A stretch of DNA of 64,000 nucleotides, taken from Glossina fuscipes (Eukaryota; Arthropoda; Insecta; Diptera; Glossinidae). Below are positions 1-12,136 of this stretch, piece by piece. Numbering within the stretch: position 1 is the stretch's first letter; every line of letters starts with the position of its first letter. The notes beneath the pieces are model-generated. The model ran no database searches. It was not told the DNA's origin and was given only the letters and a program-made list of their open reading frames with translations. The stretch lies in NCBI RefSeq assembly GCF_014805625.2, contig NW_023998459.1, forward strand, positions 559,161-623,160, given 5' to 3'. Both the position numbers and the translations under genes were made by a program.

Positions 1-351
1 TATCAATTTGGACATAATCTGTCTACGATTGCGCTCACGTTAAGGAGTGCACTTCGCAACAAGTATTAGTTTGAAATTTTGAAAAACTTCGCTAAAATTG
101 AACGTAAAAATGAACCTGATCTTTCTACAAGATTACTCATAAAACTTAAATATTTTCCCTTGCCCTCACAGCAACTGATTCAATAGACGACATTAGACTG
201 GATGGTCAAATACATATGTGTAACTTTTATGTATTGATATGAAGTTTCTTTCTTTATCTCCGAAGTTTCCTTAAAGGTTAAGGCCCCTGTAAGAGCCTTA
301 AAAAAAGAGATCTTTTGATTATTTTTTTTTTGGGATAGAAAGAAAGGTAAT
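1..351. other. A+T-rich stretch, no gene seen
   Basis: No open frame longer than background, no splice pattern and no recognisable repeat. It ends at a TA dinucleotide (351-352) that may mark one end of the mariner relic that follows. Confidence 0.5.
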
Positions 352-950
352 ATTAGGAGGTTGCGTTAATTTTGGTAATTTTTTCAACTGAAAGAAGCAT
401 TAATTGTGGAATATTGGTACAATAAATCAAAATAGTTTCCATTATTTTCTACAACATCAATACAACAATATTTTTGGCAACATGGCGATATTACGTCGAA
501 ATAACTTATATTGGTATGGCAGCAACCCACTCACCGGCCTACTTTCGCACTTGTTCAACTTTGCGGAACCGCGTGCCAGCTAAGCCATGCTGCACGGATC
601 TGAACAAGTTGTGATCACGCGGAGCCATCTGTGGTGAGTACGCTGGATGTGGCAGAACTTCCCATTCGAGCTGCAACAGTGTATCTTGGACAACTCTGGC
701 AGCAAGTGGCCGAAAAATGCCATCTTATGGCAATTCCTGTCGTCACTTTTAAAACGTTGGAACTGTTGGAACCGTTGGAAAACTAACAATGGGACAATGG
801 GATATGCTGTGATGGAGCGGCATCACCATAAGCCTTTGAAAGTGTTTGGTGAGCTTTGACACCAGAATTCCCCGAATAAACAGAAAAAGTAATGAATTCG
901 GCAAAATATGAATTTTGAGCGCTCCTTGGTTAGCGTCGGTGCACGCCGAA
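352..950 (-). mobile_element. mariner transposon relic, internally deleted
   Basis: Read on the minus strand, this contains both ends of a mariner transposase but not the middle. From about 860 down to 740 the translation gives a helix-turn-helix segment (AHQTLSKAYGDAAPS, then FQRFKSDD). From about 690 down to 550 it gives the C-terminal catalytic region (VQDTLLQLEWEVLPHPAYSP, then LFRSVQHGLAGTRFRKVEQVRK). From about 540 to 400 it gives the C-terminal tail (a trace resembling VVENNGNYFD). The central catalytic core is missing, several frameshifts are present and a TAG follows the VRK. TTAGGAGG after a TA at 351-352 could be one degraded terminal repeat; the other end was not found. Known for the family: mariners are cut-and-paste DNA transposons that insert at TA. 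This copy cannot make an active enzyme. Confidence 0.75.
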
Positions 951-2348
951 TAAGTCGCTAATATTAAAGCGAAAACTGTTATTTTCTGTACAGAAAGGTC
1001 GAAAATCGTATTTGACTGCTACAAACACTGGTATTTCCTACTTCTCTATTGCTATGCTATTTTAAAGATATTACAAAATATTCTAACCCAAAAAATGAAT
1101 ATTGTTTGAGTTATTTCGCGATTTTCAAGAATTGTACTTTAGATAAACACAGTTAACACTTCATGTGCCCGTACATTGGCATACAATTTCGTTCAAAAAG
1201 CAAACTTAGTTGACCATTTAAAATCTTGTCACGTCTACAATTGTCTTTTTATGTCCATTTTTGTCCATGTTTAACTTTATCATTTAAGGGATTATTTAAG
1301 CCACTAAAACAAAAGATTTTTTAAAAAGTCTACAGTGGTCAGAAAGAAAAGAAAATGCCGAGAAAGAGATGTGGAGTATGGCCGCAGCCTATTATCGATC
1401 GATAAGTGTTGTGCCGACCAAGCGCTCTTATCACACTATATATGCGAGCAAGCATTATCAAACTCGACTGAGAAACTGACTTGGTAGAAGCGACTCGGCC
1501 ATCCGAAGGTCCATTTCGCCTGCTTGGTTCTTTCCGAAGCATGCTCACCCACTCCAAAACACGTCTACCCAGTTTTGTAATCCATCCTTGTTAAGCGAAC
1601 ATTTACCAGAAAAATCATAAAGAACCAAATTGTTAGTCTCGAACCATTTTGCCCAAATTTCTTTTAAAGAAAATTTAATTAAATTAACTTTTATTAAAAT
1701 AACAGGTAAGACCATCAGAGTCGAGCAAGGTAAAGTATCTAATGGTCGGCTTTGCCCATCTATGCCCTTTTCGTTCTTCGCTTACCAAAAATTATGCATT
1801 ATTTTAATGTGAAAACATACTTTCATGACATTTCTCACCTTTAACAATGCTCAGAACGAATGCTCACGTTGCCTAAATATGAACTTAGTTTACTTCTCAA
1901 AGATTTTGTTATATTCCATTTGCTTCTGTCGTAAAATCCCACAAGTTAGACTTTGTCGCCGCAGAAAGGATTGTTTTTCATGAAAGCTTCCATATATTTG
2001 GGAGGGTCTAAAAACTACACCTGTTTGATCCAAATTTTCCACATTTCATTTTTACACTACGTTGCTACTATGGATCAGTTTTCATTAAAAAATATATGAA
2101 ATTAGGCGCTTTTATCATGTAACTTTGAACAAATTAATTTTTATATATATTACATATATATTAATCATAAAATATCCAAAAATTGGCATTTTTACACTAT
2201 AAAGGGTTATTGTGTATTGTGTGTGCTGGGGTCCAAATTCGGTCAAGCTAGGGTTTATATCAAATCATTATATCAAGGAAGTTTCGTTAAGAAATATTGA
2301 AAATTATAACTTTTTATATAAAGATTGACTTTAGTAGGAACTGTTATA

Positions 2349-2371
2349 ATATATATATATATATATATATT
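2349..2371. repeat. (AT)n microsatellite
   Basis: Uninterrupted alternating AT for more than 20 bases. Similar but shorter AT runs recur throughout the window. Confidence 0.9.
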
Positions 2372-3994
2372 CAAAAAATTTTTTCCAATTTTTTCACATT
2401 ACTGTACAACACCGAAATGCTATTACTTAGCGCAATGATTTTTCGGTCGAGTGGTCGAAAAGGTAGCTCGATCAGAACGATTTTTAAAAGAGTCCGTCGT
2501 TAGGCCGAGAACCGTTGGGTTTTCGAAACTTTACGAGAATAATTGAAAAATGTAGTCTATACATTGAAACAAACAGTATATGGACAGACATCAGACGTAT
2601 GGATGCAAGGACAAGTTTTGATCAATTCAGAAAGTGATTCGGAGTAGATTGGTACATCAAAAAGTGGGTTGACCGTAAATTGTCCTTGACGTTGTGTACT
2701 TACATTCATTCGCACAGGCATATAAGTTTATATCGCGGTTCAATCGTATGCGACATCTGCTAAGTATAAACCAATTTTGGATGAAACTTTTATCGCCTTA
2801 AAATGGCTTCAAAATTAATGCAAATTCGAAGAGAGACTCACGAATGACAATACGTGGCCATTGTCGTTTTCGGAAAAATATAGGAGTCATAGACTTCAAC
2901 AAATTGTTCAATTGTAATTAGCAATCAATTACAATCAATCAATTTTTTGATACTAAAGACAACAGAAGCATCAAGCAATAATAACTAAAAAGAAGCTTAT
3001 ACTCTTTACCATAATAAAAAAGCAGCAGACATTTCATACGTAAACATGATGTTACTTAACGGCTCATTTAACTGCATAGTAATGTGAAAAAAGAATAAGA
3101 ACAAAATGCCAAAAATGACATTTTGACGCCATCTATAATGACGAAATGTGAAACGAACTATAGGTATTCATCTTCTTTGTTCTCTTTTTTGCCGTGTTTT
3201 TATCTAACGAAATGGTTGTAAAGTTAAAGACGATTCTTCATCTCTATTATCTGCAACAAAACAGGAAATACGTACCAAAGCAATTTAAGGGCGTTTTCTT
3301 TTATTATAACATAAACTTGATAATTGTAATTTTGTAACATTTTTAGTATGAAAAAAAACACAGTTTTTAAGATAATTATTTTTGCATATTTAATTAATAA
3401 ATTCTTGCAAATTGTCTAGAGGTTTGTTAACTCGATAATAAATAACCAAATATGTGAGGTCGTCTTTTTGGTGTAAATTTTCAATTTACTCAAATATTTG
3501 CTATGTGAATGTGTTCATACACATTTTCGATTTGATTTCAATAATTTATAACAAACTTAAAATAAGTCTTTTAGAGTTTGCCATCAATCACTAAATGTGC
3601 TTTTCTTTTGAAAACTGATATTATTACATCTTTGATGTGCATTGGGATATTTTATGCCCATTGACGGAAGAATTAAAGTACTCAATCCTTTTGTAACAAC
3701 ATCGAAAATCTTAACGTTAATATGTTTGATGTCAACTTATTGAGCCCACTAAAGTATTTCTAGTAGAAAATTGGCAGAGTTCCGGCAAGAATTAAAACTC
3801 TTAAAATACTTCTTCGTTTTGTTTCATCTATACATCCTTAACGAAATGCGCGTTAACTTCAAACGAAGTGTATTTCAAGAAAGTACCTACATTGATGCTA
3901 ACGTTGTGTTGGAACCCCTTCTACGCAATTGTTACTTTTATTATTATTCTTGCTAAAGTCTTAATTTAGTGGAACTTTAGTAAAGCGTCGATCA

Positions 3995-4037
3995 GTATAG
4001 AATAGAATAGAAAAGAATAGAAAATGGAATAGAAAAG
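3995..4037. repeat. imperfect GAATA/GAAAA tandem tract
   Basis: Repeated GAATA and GAAAA units (tagaatagaatagaaaag and onward) form a purine-rich imperfect pentanucleotide array. Confidence 0.7.
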
Positions 4038-4873
4038 CAAGATAGGTCGATAATATGTGCTTTTTCTTGTCATTTATAGATTATCCGGTATTTCACCTAT
4101 TGAAAGAAATCAATCAATGCGAATGCCATCTGTCGAAATTCAAGTATGATGTGAATAAAAGATAAGAAATGCCATTTAAATATTTAGACTATGATTTCAT
4201 AGTATGAAGCGCAGACGGCCCATATCGGTCAGCTAACTGCTACAAATTAATAAGATAGAGAAGATTTCTGCATTACCGTTTTGCACTCTCATTGAGGCTT
4301 GCATGTACCACATAAGCAAAAAGCTCAATTTTGGCTCAATGTTGGCTGCTTCGCCAATCCACGTCAGAAATAGAGCATGCCAAAATAACATTGAACAGTT
4401 CAAAACTGCTGTATTTTTCAAGATGGAGTTCGCAAAATTGTCAAATTTTCCCTTTCAATTTAATAGGCTGAAATACTTATACTCAGCAATTTTTATCGAG
4501 AAACATTTATGAATTGGAATTTTTTCTCATAAGTAGAACAATGCGTTATTAGGAAGTGGTCGCAAAAATCGCCAAATCCCATCCATTTCTAATGGTGTTT
4601 GTCCTTTAGCGAAAACATGTCACTACGCAAGATTTTATCGAAATTTACCAAACATTGCGATTACTAGATTGAGTCATGGGCAGACATCTAATATACGGGC
4701 AAAAACACGAACAAATGGAGAGCTTAAATCTTCTGCCCTTCTAGGCAAAAAGTTAATATACATCCTACATCAGAAGCGGTGTGTAGACTCAAAATTCGAG
4801 GAACATGTGTGCACTCTACAAAAGTACGGCAATGTCAACTTGTGTATAACTATAACTCATTTTCTTCTTCCTT

Positions 4874-4880
4874 CAGGTAG
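4874..4880 (+). promoter_or_regulatory. CAGGTAG motif (TAGteam-like)
   Basis: An exact CAGGTAG lies about 0.9 kb upstream of the start site predicted at 5,767. In flies this heptamer is the best Zelda pioneer-factor site and marks early zygotic enhancers. A single 7-mer at this distance is weak evidence, because chance occurrence in 64 kb is expected. Confidence 0.2.
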
Positions 4881-5734
4881 TTATCAAGAGTATTACTCTC
4901 CCTTAATTCAACAAATTCAACTATGGCGGTCTATTGCTGACATTCCAAAGAACCCAAAAGTACAGATAAAGAAACAGATAAGTTCTTACTGGTTTGTAGC
5001 TGGATTTTGATATGTAATATGTAAGTATAGGAAACATGGTGAAAACTTCAAAACATCATATTAGATGAAAATAGCTTCGATTAATTCACTATAGCGTCTT
5101 CTAAATATGCAGATATATATTTCATTTTCTTTATTCGCTCCTAACCCACGTTTCTCAAGTTTCAACCTCAATTTTACGGACTTTAAGAATGACGATATAA
5201 TTTTTGAATATATATGAAAGACTTAGCACTTTTCCTTCTTTAATGCTTATAACATAAGATTTTTAACAATAAATTGTCAGAATTCTTCTAAGCTGGGAAT
5301 ACTATAATCTATACCTCTCTGCCTTCCCCTCTCTCTTCGGCGAGGCTAAATAGAGTGTCACTATTCTAGGATTTCTTAATTAGTATCCAAAATTTTTTAT
5401 TTTTACTTATGAAAAAAGGTTAACAATATTAGAACAACAATAACAAAGACCAGAAAGATTTGTAAATACGTCTCTCCGATATTGAAAAATATATATTGCT
5501 TTTTCAAACAATTAAGTGTACAAAGAAATTGTTGAATTTACTTTTGTAAGTGAACAGCTGCAAATTTTACCAATATTTTTTGCGCTAATCCTCGCAGGTT
5601 ATGAGGTCATAAAATTTACAATTTAAAGGAAATTCAGTTTTTGAATTCAGGGTTTTACCGAAATTGCGTTAGATAAACAAATTTATGAGTATTTATATAT
5701 GCATGTACATATAACATATTAGGCTGAAAGGCTT

Positions 5735-5770
5735 TATATATCCTGGGACGGCAAAGAAACGAAGTCACTT
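5735..5770 (+). promoter_or_regulatory. core promoter: TATA box and initiator
   Basis: TATATAT at 5735-5741 is followed by TCACTT at 5765-5770, whose A is at 5767. The 32-base gap between the first T of the TATA box and the initiator A fits the normal fly spacing. The predicted 5' leader is then about 75 bases to the ATG at 5842, with no upstream ATG in strong context. Confidence 0.6.
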
Positions 5771-5841
5771 TATCATTGTTAAGCGAACAGTAACATTAAA
5801 CACATCAATAGTGAAAGAAAAAATTAATTAAAACATCAAAA

Positions 5842-6678
5842 ATGACTCTTGATACTACGTTTGCCAATATGTCTCAACCACGTATACTATCGACATTTCG
5901 CGTGAGCACAAAGTATTTCACGCCTGAGGATCTTGAACTCTACGTCGAAAGTAATGAAATCTTGCAACGCTTAGAACGTAAAAAACAAGAACGAAAGGAG
6001 ATAAAACGTGCTGCTAAAGCTATTTATAACAATTCGATAAGACACTACAATACTCTAGCGCACATTAATGGATTAGCAGAAAGTTCTTTTGCACTGTCAA
6101 TTAATGAATCCATAGATGAGCCTCTATTGATAATGGAAAATAGAAAAGTACCTTCGACACCTGATAAAGCCGAATTTGATGAAAGCTATTTTTCTTGGCC
6201 AAGCAGCAGACAAAGTACACCACGTCATATGCCTAAGTGCGATTTTAGCAAGCAACATCCGAAACTCTGCACTCCTTTGTCACAAAGTTTCGTAAACTTA
6301 ACCTTGAACTCATCGGAATCCGGAGTCTTTGCTAATGACAATGCACGGTGTAAGACTTTACCTATGCGCCAAAAAGGAGAACCAATTAAAAAATCACCAT
6401 CGGTTGCTTTATCTTCACCTCTTAAACGCTGGTTACCCAGAACGAAAAATTCTGTTAAATTGCTTTCATGTAGAGTTATAGATGAATACGAAAACTTAAA
6501 AATCTACGAAGAGGAAAAACAACGTAATAACAACTCCAATGTTTTTAATGAACCAGCAAAAAAAATTAATTTGAAAAAATTCGCAACTTTAATTAGGACG
6601 AAGTCGAAAAAAAACTGCGTCTACGCTATCCAGAAAAAAAGTGTCGTGGATAATTCCTTTAACTACTTGAGTTTATAA
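5842..6678 (+). CDS. intronless gene for a basic 278-residue protein, family not recognised
   Basis: Function unknown. The frame is far longer than any chance frame nearby, has a TATA/initiator promoter at proper distance, an AAAATG start context and two poly(A) signals just past the stop, so I take it as a real single-exon gene. Residues about 24-64 form the most gene-like block: KYFTPEDLELYVESNEILQR, then a charged helical or coiled-coil stretch rich in Lys, Arg and Glu ending in AIYNNS. This block is also the part preserved in the broken paralogue at 9,367. The middle is Ser/Pro-rich with SP and TP sites (about residues 105-215). The C terminus (about 240-270) is very basic (KKINLKKFATLIRTKSKK), suited to binding nucleic acid or acidic membrane lipid. 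There is no signal peptide or membrane segment. An intronless, basic, TATA-driven gene recalls early zygotic cellularisation genes such as bottleneck; that is a guess from overall character, not from alignment. Confidence 0.85.
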   Translation: MTLDTTFANMSQPRILSTFRVSTKYFTPEDLELYVESNEILQRLERKKQERKEIKRAAKAIYNNSIRHYNTLAHINGLAESSFALSINESIDEPLLIMENRKVPSTPDKAEFDESYFSWPSSRQSTPRHMPKCDFSKQHPKLCTPLSQSFVNLTLNSSESGVFANDNARCKTLPMRQKGEPIKKSPSVALSSPLKRWLPRTKNSVKLLSCRVIDEYENLKIYEEEKQRNNNSNVFNEPAKKINLKKFATLIRTKSKKNCVYAIQKKSVVDNSFNYLSL

Positions 6679-6696
6679 TATCGCAATGCGATCGAC

Positions 6697-6794
6697 AATA
6701 AATTCGAAGTTCCTTAATCTACCTCCAATATGTAAAATGTAAAAATGCTAATTAATGTTTATTTTAATATTTTCTGAAATTGATTTTTAATAAA
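6697..6794 (+). terminator. 3' untranslated region with two poly(A) signals
   Basis: AATAAA occurs at 6697-6702, 19 bases after the stop codon, and again at 6789-6794 in a more usual A+T-rich setting. The second is probably the main signal and would give a 3' UTR of about 130 bases. Confidence 0.6.
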
Positions 6795-7629
6795 TATTTT
6801 TATCACAAAAATGAATCAATTTATCTTTTTTATTTCACGATAAGATTTCATTAGAAAACGTAGCATTTAAGGGGTCGAGGGATTTTTCGTTACATGGAAT
6901 TTGTTCCTTCGGTACGCTGAATAAAACCAAATTTTTTTACCGAAGTCAGGGTAAGAGAATAAAAAAGTGTTGTCTTGTATGGAAGGAAAGGTAATAGATT
7001 AATAAGATCTGCGTAATTGTTAATATTTAAACATCCAAAATAATGCTAGTTGTGAAAAATATCAAAAGATTGCAGCATCAAGCGAGTCAAGGATGGCTCT
7101 TTCTTTAACTGACTCTGCCACTTGTATCGAAAAAAAAAGAAATTTAATCTATATAAATACAACGAGTCTAGTAAGTAGGTAGAGTTTTTAGAAATATTGA
7201 TTTTCTGTGATTTTCTAAAAGTATTTCGATGAAAAATTAAAATTTCCGAGCAGAAAAGTCCATATTTTGCTTATGGATAGCGTTTAAGTTAAGTTATTGA
7301 AATTCCCTTAGGTATTTATAGTTAAAACTTTATTTTACGAATATTACAAAATTCCAATGGAAATCGTTAGAATTGGTGGTTTGCCCTTTTTAAAGACTGG
7401 ATTTCGACATAACGACTTTTGAAACCTGCTGTAGACATATTTTTTTGCTATAATAAATTTTTGTTGTTATCAAGACTTTATTATCCTTTAAATACAAAAT
7501 TGTCCTTTCTCGGTCATTCCCTTTTCTTGTGGCTGTACCTCCCGACCGGATTTAATTTTCTTATTTATTTTCTTATTTGCTCTCTTTTGTGTGGAAAACG
7601 GATATGTCTGCGACTTACGTTGTAGTAGG
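6795..7629. other. intergenic, no gene seen
   Basis: No supported coding frame. TATATAAA near 7,150 followed by TAGGTAG at 7176-7182 looks promoter-like, but no open frame follows it. Confidence 0.45.
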
Positions 7630-7870
7630 CCTGCACTTTGACCGATTTGGACCGTTTTCAGTGGCGACATAGGTGCAACTACTTCCAATATTTCTGCCGA
7701 ATTTGAACTCAGTAACTTCATTTTCATGCCCAGTATGTTTATGGAAACGTTAACCGGACGCATGGACGGATGTGGTTATATCGATTCAGAACTTGGTGCT
7801 GATCAGCGTTATGTATACTTTGTAAAATCTTTGGGGCTTTCTTCTGAATGTTGCAAACGTCTCAAATAAA
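7630..7870. repeat. dispersed non-coding repeat, copy 1
   Basis: Bases 7673-7726 align well with 21513-21566 (both run GTGCAA, then ACTTCCAA, then TTTCTRCCRAATTTGAA, then TTCATTTTC). It is followed by a GGACGCATGGACGGATGT segment resembling the GGACAGACA tails of other copies. No protein is credible here. It looks like a fossil of a non-autonomous interspersed element. Confidence 0.55.
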
Positions 7871-9366
7871 AAATTAGAAAATGAAATTATTCTTTATAAA
7901 CCCATAAAAAAAAAGACTTGAAGGTATGAAATTTAATATGAAAGAGAAAGCAAAATTTTTAAATTATCGATTTTTCTAAAACAAAACACTAATATTTTTT
8001 TGCGTAGACTAAGACTTTTTAAAACCTTTTTCCTAGTTATGTAAAATAAAAAAATTATATTGAACTTCATTTCCAACCTTCAATGTTGATAGTAAACAGA
8101 ATCAGGTATATAATAAATTTTACATCGCTTTACATCCTCGTCCGATTAGGAAATCGTGGTTGCGTCGTAGCTTAACCCTTAAAATATTTTTTGAAAATGG
8201 AAATATTTCTAAAAATTTTTTATAAAATATTGTAAATTGTCCGTAGAACCAGAATCCGAATACCCATTGTTCTTTGAAGTAGTCGTATAGCCGCAACTAT
8301 CTGTCTTGAACAAGCTACAATAGAACATTTCTCTAAGAAAATTAATGATGGGGGGTTAGGTTAATTTTATCGTGCATTTATCGTAACAAAAAGTTTCTTG
8401 TTTGACTCAGCTTTTTCAGTTCATATCCAGTATTCATCAACAAAATTTCGAGAATGTCCATGTTCGTTTTCATATGTGCTTGCTTAATTCCTGGAACTGC
8501 GATATTTTCACTAATTCATATAAAAACTTCATAAGCAATGGGAGTTGCATTTTAAAATATCTTTTTTATACTTGTTATATGGATATAGACTTAGAACATG
8601 CCAATCCTTATGATGGCCAATTTCAAATTTACGAAGAAATATCATATACACATGCAAGTATTTATAGATATTAAATTAAAAAAAAAAAAAGATTTACACC
8701 TTATATTTTTAGTTAATAGGGTTAACTTTCTGGTCTTTTTACCTATGCTGTGTCGATGGGAGGTAGTACATTTGTTAATTTTTTTGCTAATTTCCTTGAT
8801 TTAATTTTGGGAAAAGTTTTCATTTTCATGAAATAAGCTGACAGATAAAATATGCTGACGGAATTTACCCATCTCAAAAACTTTATTTACCGTCTGAGAG
8901 GGAGAAGTTTGCAACAGTTCACTTAAACTTAATTAAGCAATGGTATATTATGACTTTATCGAAGGGAAATAGCAAAATTTTGAAAGTATCTCACACAGCA
9001 CACCGATAAAATATTTCGCGTCAGCACTGAACACGTGCACAATTCGATACTCGGGCCATCTGAGCACACCAAGTTGGGACGTGCCAGCAAAACTAATTAC
9101 AACTCGTTCAACTGCTCTGCCCGTCAAATACATAAAATGGGTTATCGTTTCTCGAGAATACTTTTGCCCCCTCAGATTGCTTGTGCAGATGAACCGATTT
9201 TGATGATGACATTAAAAAAGTAGTTTTCTCTTATCAAATTCTAATTAAAGTTCACCGAGTTGTCTGCTTTTATGTACACATAGACATGCGCCCACCATAA
9301 TCTTAAGGGGCTCCGGTCTTAGTTTTATCGGAATTGGCTATACTCTCCTGGTTGGTTCCGGATTGC
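7871..9366. other. intergenic, no gene seen
   Basis: A+T-rich with poly(A)/poly(T) runs and short chance frames on both strands. The frames near 8,400-8,800 and 8,950-9,220 have no recognisable motifs and no promoter or poly(A) context. Confidence 0.45.
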
Positions 9367-9500
9367 CAATACTTTGTTCGACGAGATCTGGAACTTTTTG
9401 CCGAGAGTAATGAAACTCTTGAAAGTTTGAAACGGCAATCATGTGACTAAAGGAACGTAAAACATGCAATCATAATTATTTACAAAAATTCAGTAAAAAG
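9367..9500 (+). pseudogene. broken paralogue of the 278-residue protein gene
   Basis: Read from 9367, the translation QYFVRRDLELFAESNETLES then LKRQSCD, a TAA stop, and RNVKHAIIIIYKNS matches residues 24-64 of the intact gene at 5,842 (KYFTPEDLELYVESNEILQR and AIYNNS). About half the residues agree, position by position and without a gap, across the in-frame stop. Nothing beyond this segment can be aligned, no start codon or promoter is evident, and the rest of the gene is gone. The same orientation and 3.5-kb distance suggest an old tandem duplication of which one copy died. A spliced functional relative is possible but the stop argues against it. Confidence 0.7.
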
Positions 9501-12121
9501 CCCTATGTCTCGTGAACGTGAATGCAAAATTTCTTTGAAAGAAATGTTGTTTAAAAAGCGCGACGATGTCTACGCGGTTCGATCGTGTTTTTGAATTGGT
9601 ACATTCGGAAAATTAAGATTAGGATACAGTTTATTCTGCGCTTGGCAAAAGGAAGTTTTCAAATAAATACTCAAACACTAATATATATATAACCCCATCA
9701 AGTAAAAACAATGATAATCCCACACTCGAATGAATCTTTGATATGAATGTACCACTTAATAATATTTTTTTAAACGTGAGAGTATCAGTGAACTATATAT
9801 ATATATATATATTTATACAATAAACCAATTTATTATAATACCATAAAGCAATGTATATGATGGATGCATAAAACCAAATTGTTTGTTTGATAGGTACCAA
9901 AAAGACCATGAATTTATCGAAGCGTTTCAAATAAAAATTTTTGCGTTTCAGTTTGGTGGTGCGTTTATGTTGAACTATGATTAACCGTTTTTTTATACAT
10001 TATTCCACATTTAATTACCGATTGACGATTTTCACATACTTATCTCAGCCAACGATTATTTAACTCTCGCTCATAAGTCTACGCAGCTTCCTATTTCGTT
10101 TTCTTTTCTCTTCTTTTACTTTTCTATATCTTCGCACACACAAACGCATCGACCTCATCAAAATGTAGAAAATAAAGTTTTAAGTATTTCGTTTATGTGT
10201 GACATTGGCTTGACACTTGTTGAATTGAGATGATTTATGGAATCCGGTGTGGTACACTTGTTTCCGCAGCGTATCACGCGACTAACGATTATTTGTAAGC
10301 AGGCGGTCTCATTATATGAACCACAATGTACCAGACAATTGTCGTAAGTGTCAAGTAATGAAAATAAATGCATAAAGGAAATGACAAATGTGGGTCACAT
10401 TTAATAAAAATAATAAAGAAAGATTTAATAATAATTTAAAATAGACTATTATTGATAAGATTTAATTTATAATACCGTAGGTTTAGGACATAAGTATTAA
10501 AAATCTTTTGGACGACTACTATGGCCTTAGTTTTATTGAGTACCCCTGATCCACGAAATATGACTCAATTGGCAGTATATTTTGGCTGGCACTATCCAAT
10601 CTCCACAAAAGAATTGCTTACATTTGTATACATAAAGCAGTTTTAGATAATCAAATGATTATTCTTTTATTAAATCTGTCAATTTGGAATCACACAGAAG
10701 GCACACATGTTTATTATTAGCGTAAAATCATGAATCGATTTAATGCAACGTGTTTTTCTGACCCTGGCTTCTTGTGGTAGTTAAATAAAAATTTGCAACT
10801 TATCACATGACAGCAGAAAACAGTGGCATTTTTAACTTAAAAAATTGGGAGAAAAATTGTAAATAAACAGAGCTGATTACAGACGTTCAAAATAAGGAAC
10901 TAATAACTTATAACTTCTTTTAGATATTGATGACAACTGTAAAAGGTTGTCAAAAACGTTTACACTTATTGTAAGAATGCCCGTCCGTCTGTCTTTGTAA
11001 TGCCTGTTGTAAATATTCTTCTGCCGCAAAAGTGAAGCTATCGCCTTAAAATTTGCCTGAAACATTGGATGTAAAGGCTTCGGTCACAACTCGTTATATA
11101 TTTTCTCGCTTGTATTCAAAATAAAGTGAAATTTCCACTTATTTTTTGAACGTCCCGGAATATTCTATTGGACTATATTTCGACGCTTGTATTAAGATTA
11201 AGGTAAAGTGAATGTAATTCCTATGATTAGCTTAAGTTTTCCGCATTGTTCATGTTATAAATTCAACATTTTCACTTGGCACTCTCAGCCTAAATTCGAA
11301 AACACCATACCAGAAAAGAAAAAAAAAAACGAAAATATAAAAATAGTAATGCATACCTTACTGCAGATAGAAACGTAAATCTGCATACTTGCTTCGTACG
11401 AATGGCTCAAGTATGTTCTTACTTTTGAGTAAGTCGCAACCTAGAACACATGAAACGCGAACATCATTTTTTCAAATTGTGTTATTGATAATACGCTAAT
11501 CTGTAGATAATATGTAGCTTAGAATATTATTTATTCAATGCGAGCTGAGAACTAGTGAAATGTATCAACCATTCGATTGCTGTGCTTCGTGAAAACATAC
11601 ATAATTGCAACGCGAATACTCTATAAGTCAACTTAAGACCTAGTTTTTAATAGAGGATTTGCTATCATCGTAAGCATAAAAAAACGTAATTTCTCTGCTG
11701 ATTTACTCCCTTGGCTTAAGTGCAAAGAATTCATGTAAAGTATGGTTCTACTATGAAGACCTTTACCAAATATCAAATAAAATAGAAAAGAATCGAGCAT
11801 ATAAGATATGCACAAGATATAAATAAAGGACGGGGAAATGGGCAAAGAAAATAAGGAAGGTTGGTAAGAAAGTAACGTCCGTCACACTTTTATCGAATAA
11901 AACCCATATAAAGTATATGTATTTTTTGTTAATGCACATGAAAATTAATAGGGAAAGTAGAATTTCACTTCAGTGCAACGTGTTTTAAACGATTTTCATT
12001 CGCAGTTACAAGTATTAATTCGTTAATCGTTTAAATATGCATGTGATAACGAGATTATTTCAGATAAATCGTTTGACTGCAGTTAACAAAAATTAATTCT
12101 TTTTAAAAACGCATAACTTTT
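9501..12121. other. intergenic, no gene seen
   Basis: Holds an (AT)n run near 9,794-9,812. A stretch near 10,950-11,060 carries GTCCGTCTGTCTTTG, the reverse complement of the GGACAGACA-type motif seen in the dispersed repeats. No coding frame is supportable. Confidence 0.45.
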
Positions 12122-12127
12122 TTTATT
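12122..12127 (-). terminator. poly(A) signal of the minus-strand gene
   Basis: AATAAA on the minus strand lies 10 bases beyond the TAA stop (12137-12139), which would give a very short 3' UTR. Confidence 0.5.
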
Positions 12128-12136
12128 GATTTTGTT

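Larger units (their letters stand above)
951..4873. other. intergenic, A+T-rich, no gene seen
   Basis: Only short open frames with no codon or motif support. The stretch holds an (AT)n microsatellite, an imperfect GAATA tract, and near 2,580-2,640 a GGACAGACA-containing segment of the kind repeated elsewhere in this window. A weak RLGHP motif near 1,500 recalls a Ty1/copia pre-integrase domain but is too short to call. Confidence 0.5.

Noticed and set aside
1339..1557. Minus-strand 72-codon frame, with a plus-strand RLGHP trace
   Set aside because: RLGHP recalls the Ty1/copia pre-integrase domain, but the match is about five residues with a stop nearby. Too weak to annotate.
4669..5010. Plus-strand open frame of 113 codons
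   Set aside because: No motif, no promoter or poly(A) support, and composition like random A+T-rich DNA.
10158..10373. Minus-strand 71-codon frame with several Cys
   Set aside because: Cys spacing fits no zinc finger, there are no splice or promoter signals, and chance is sufficient.
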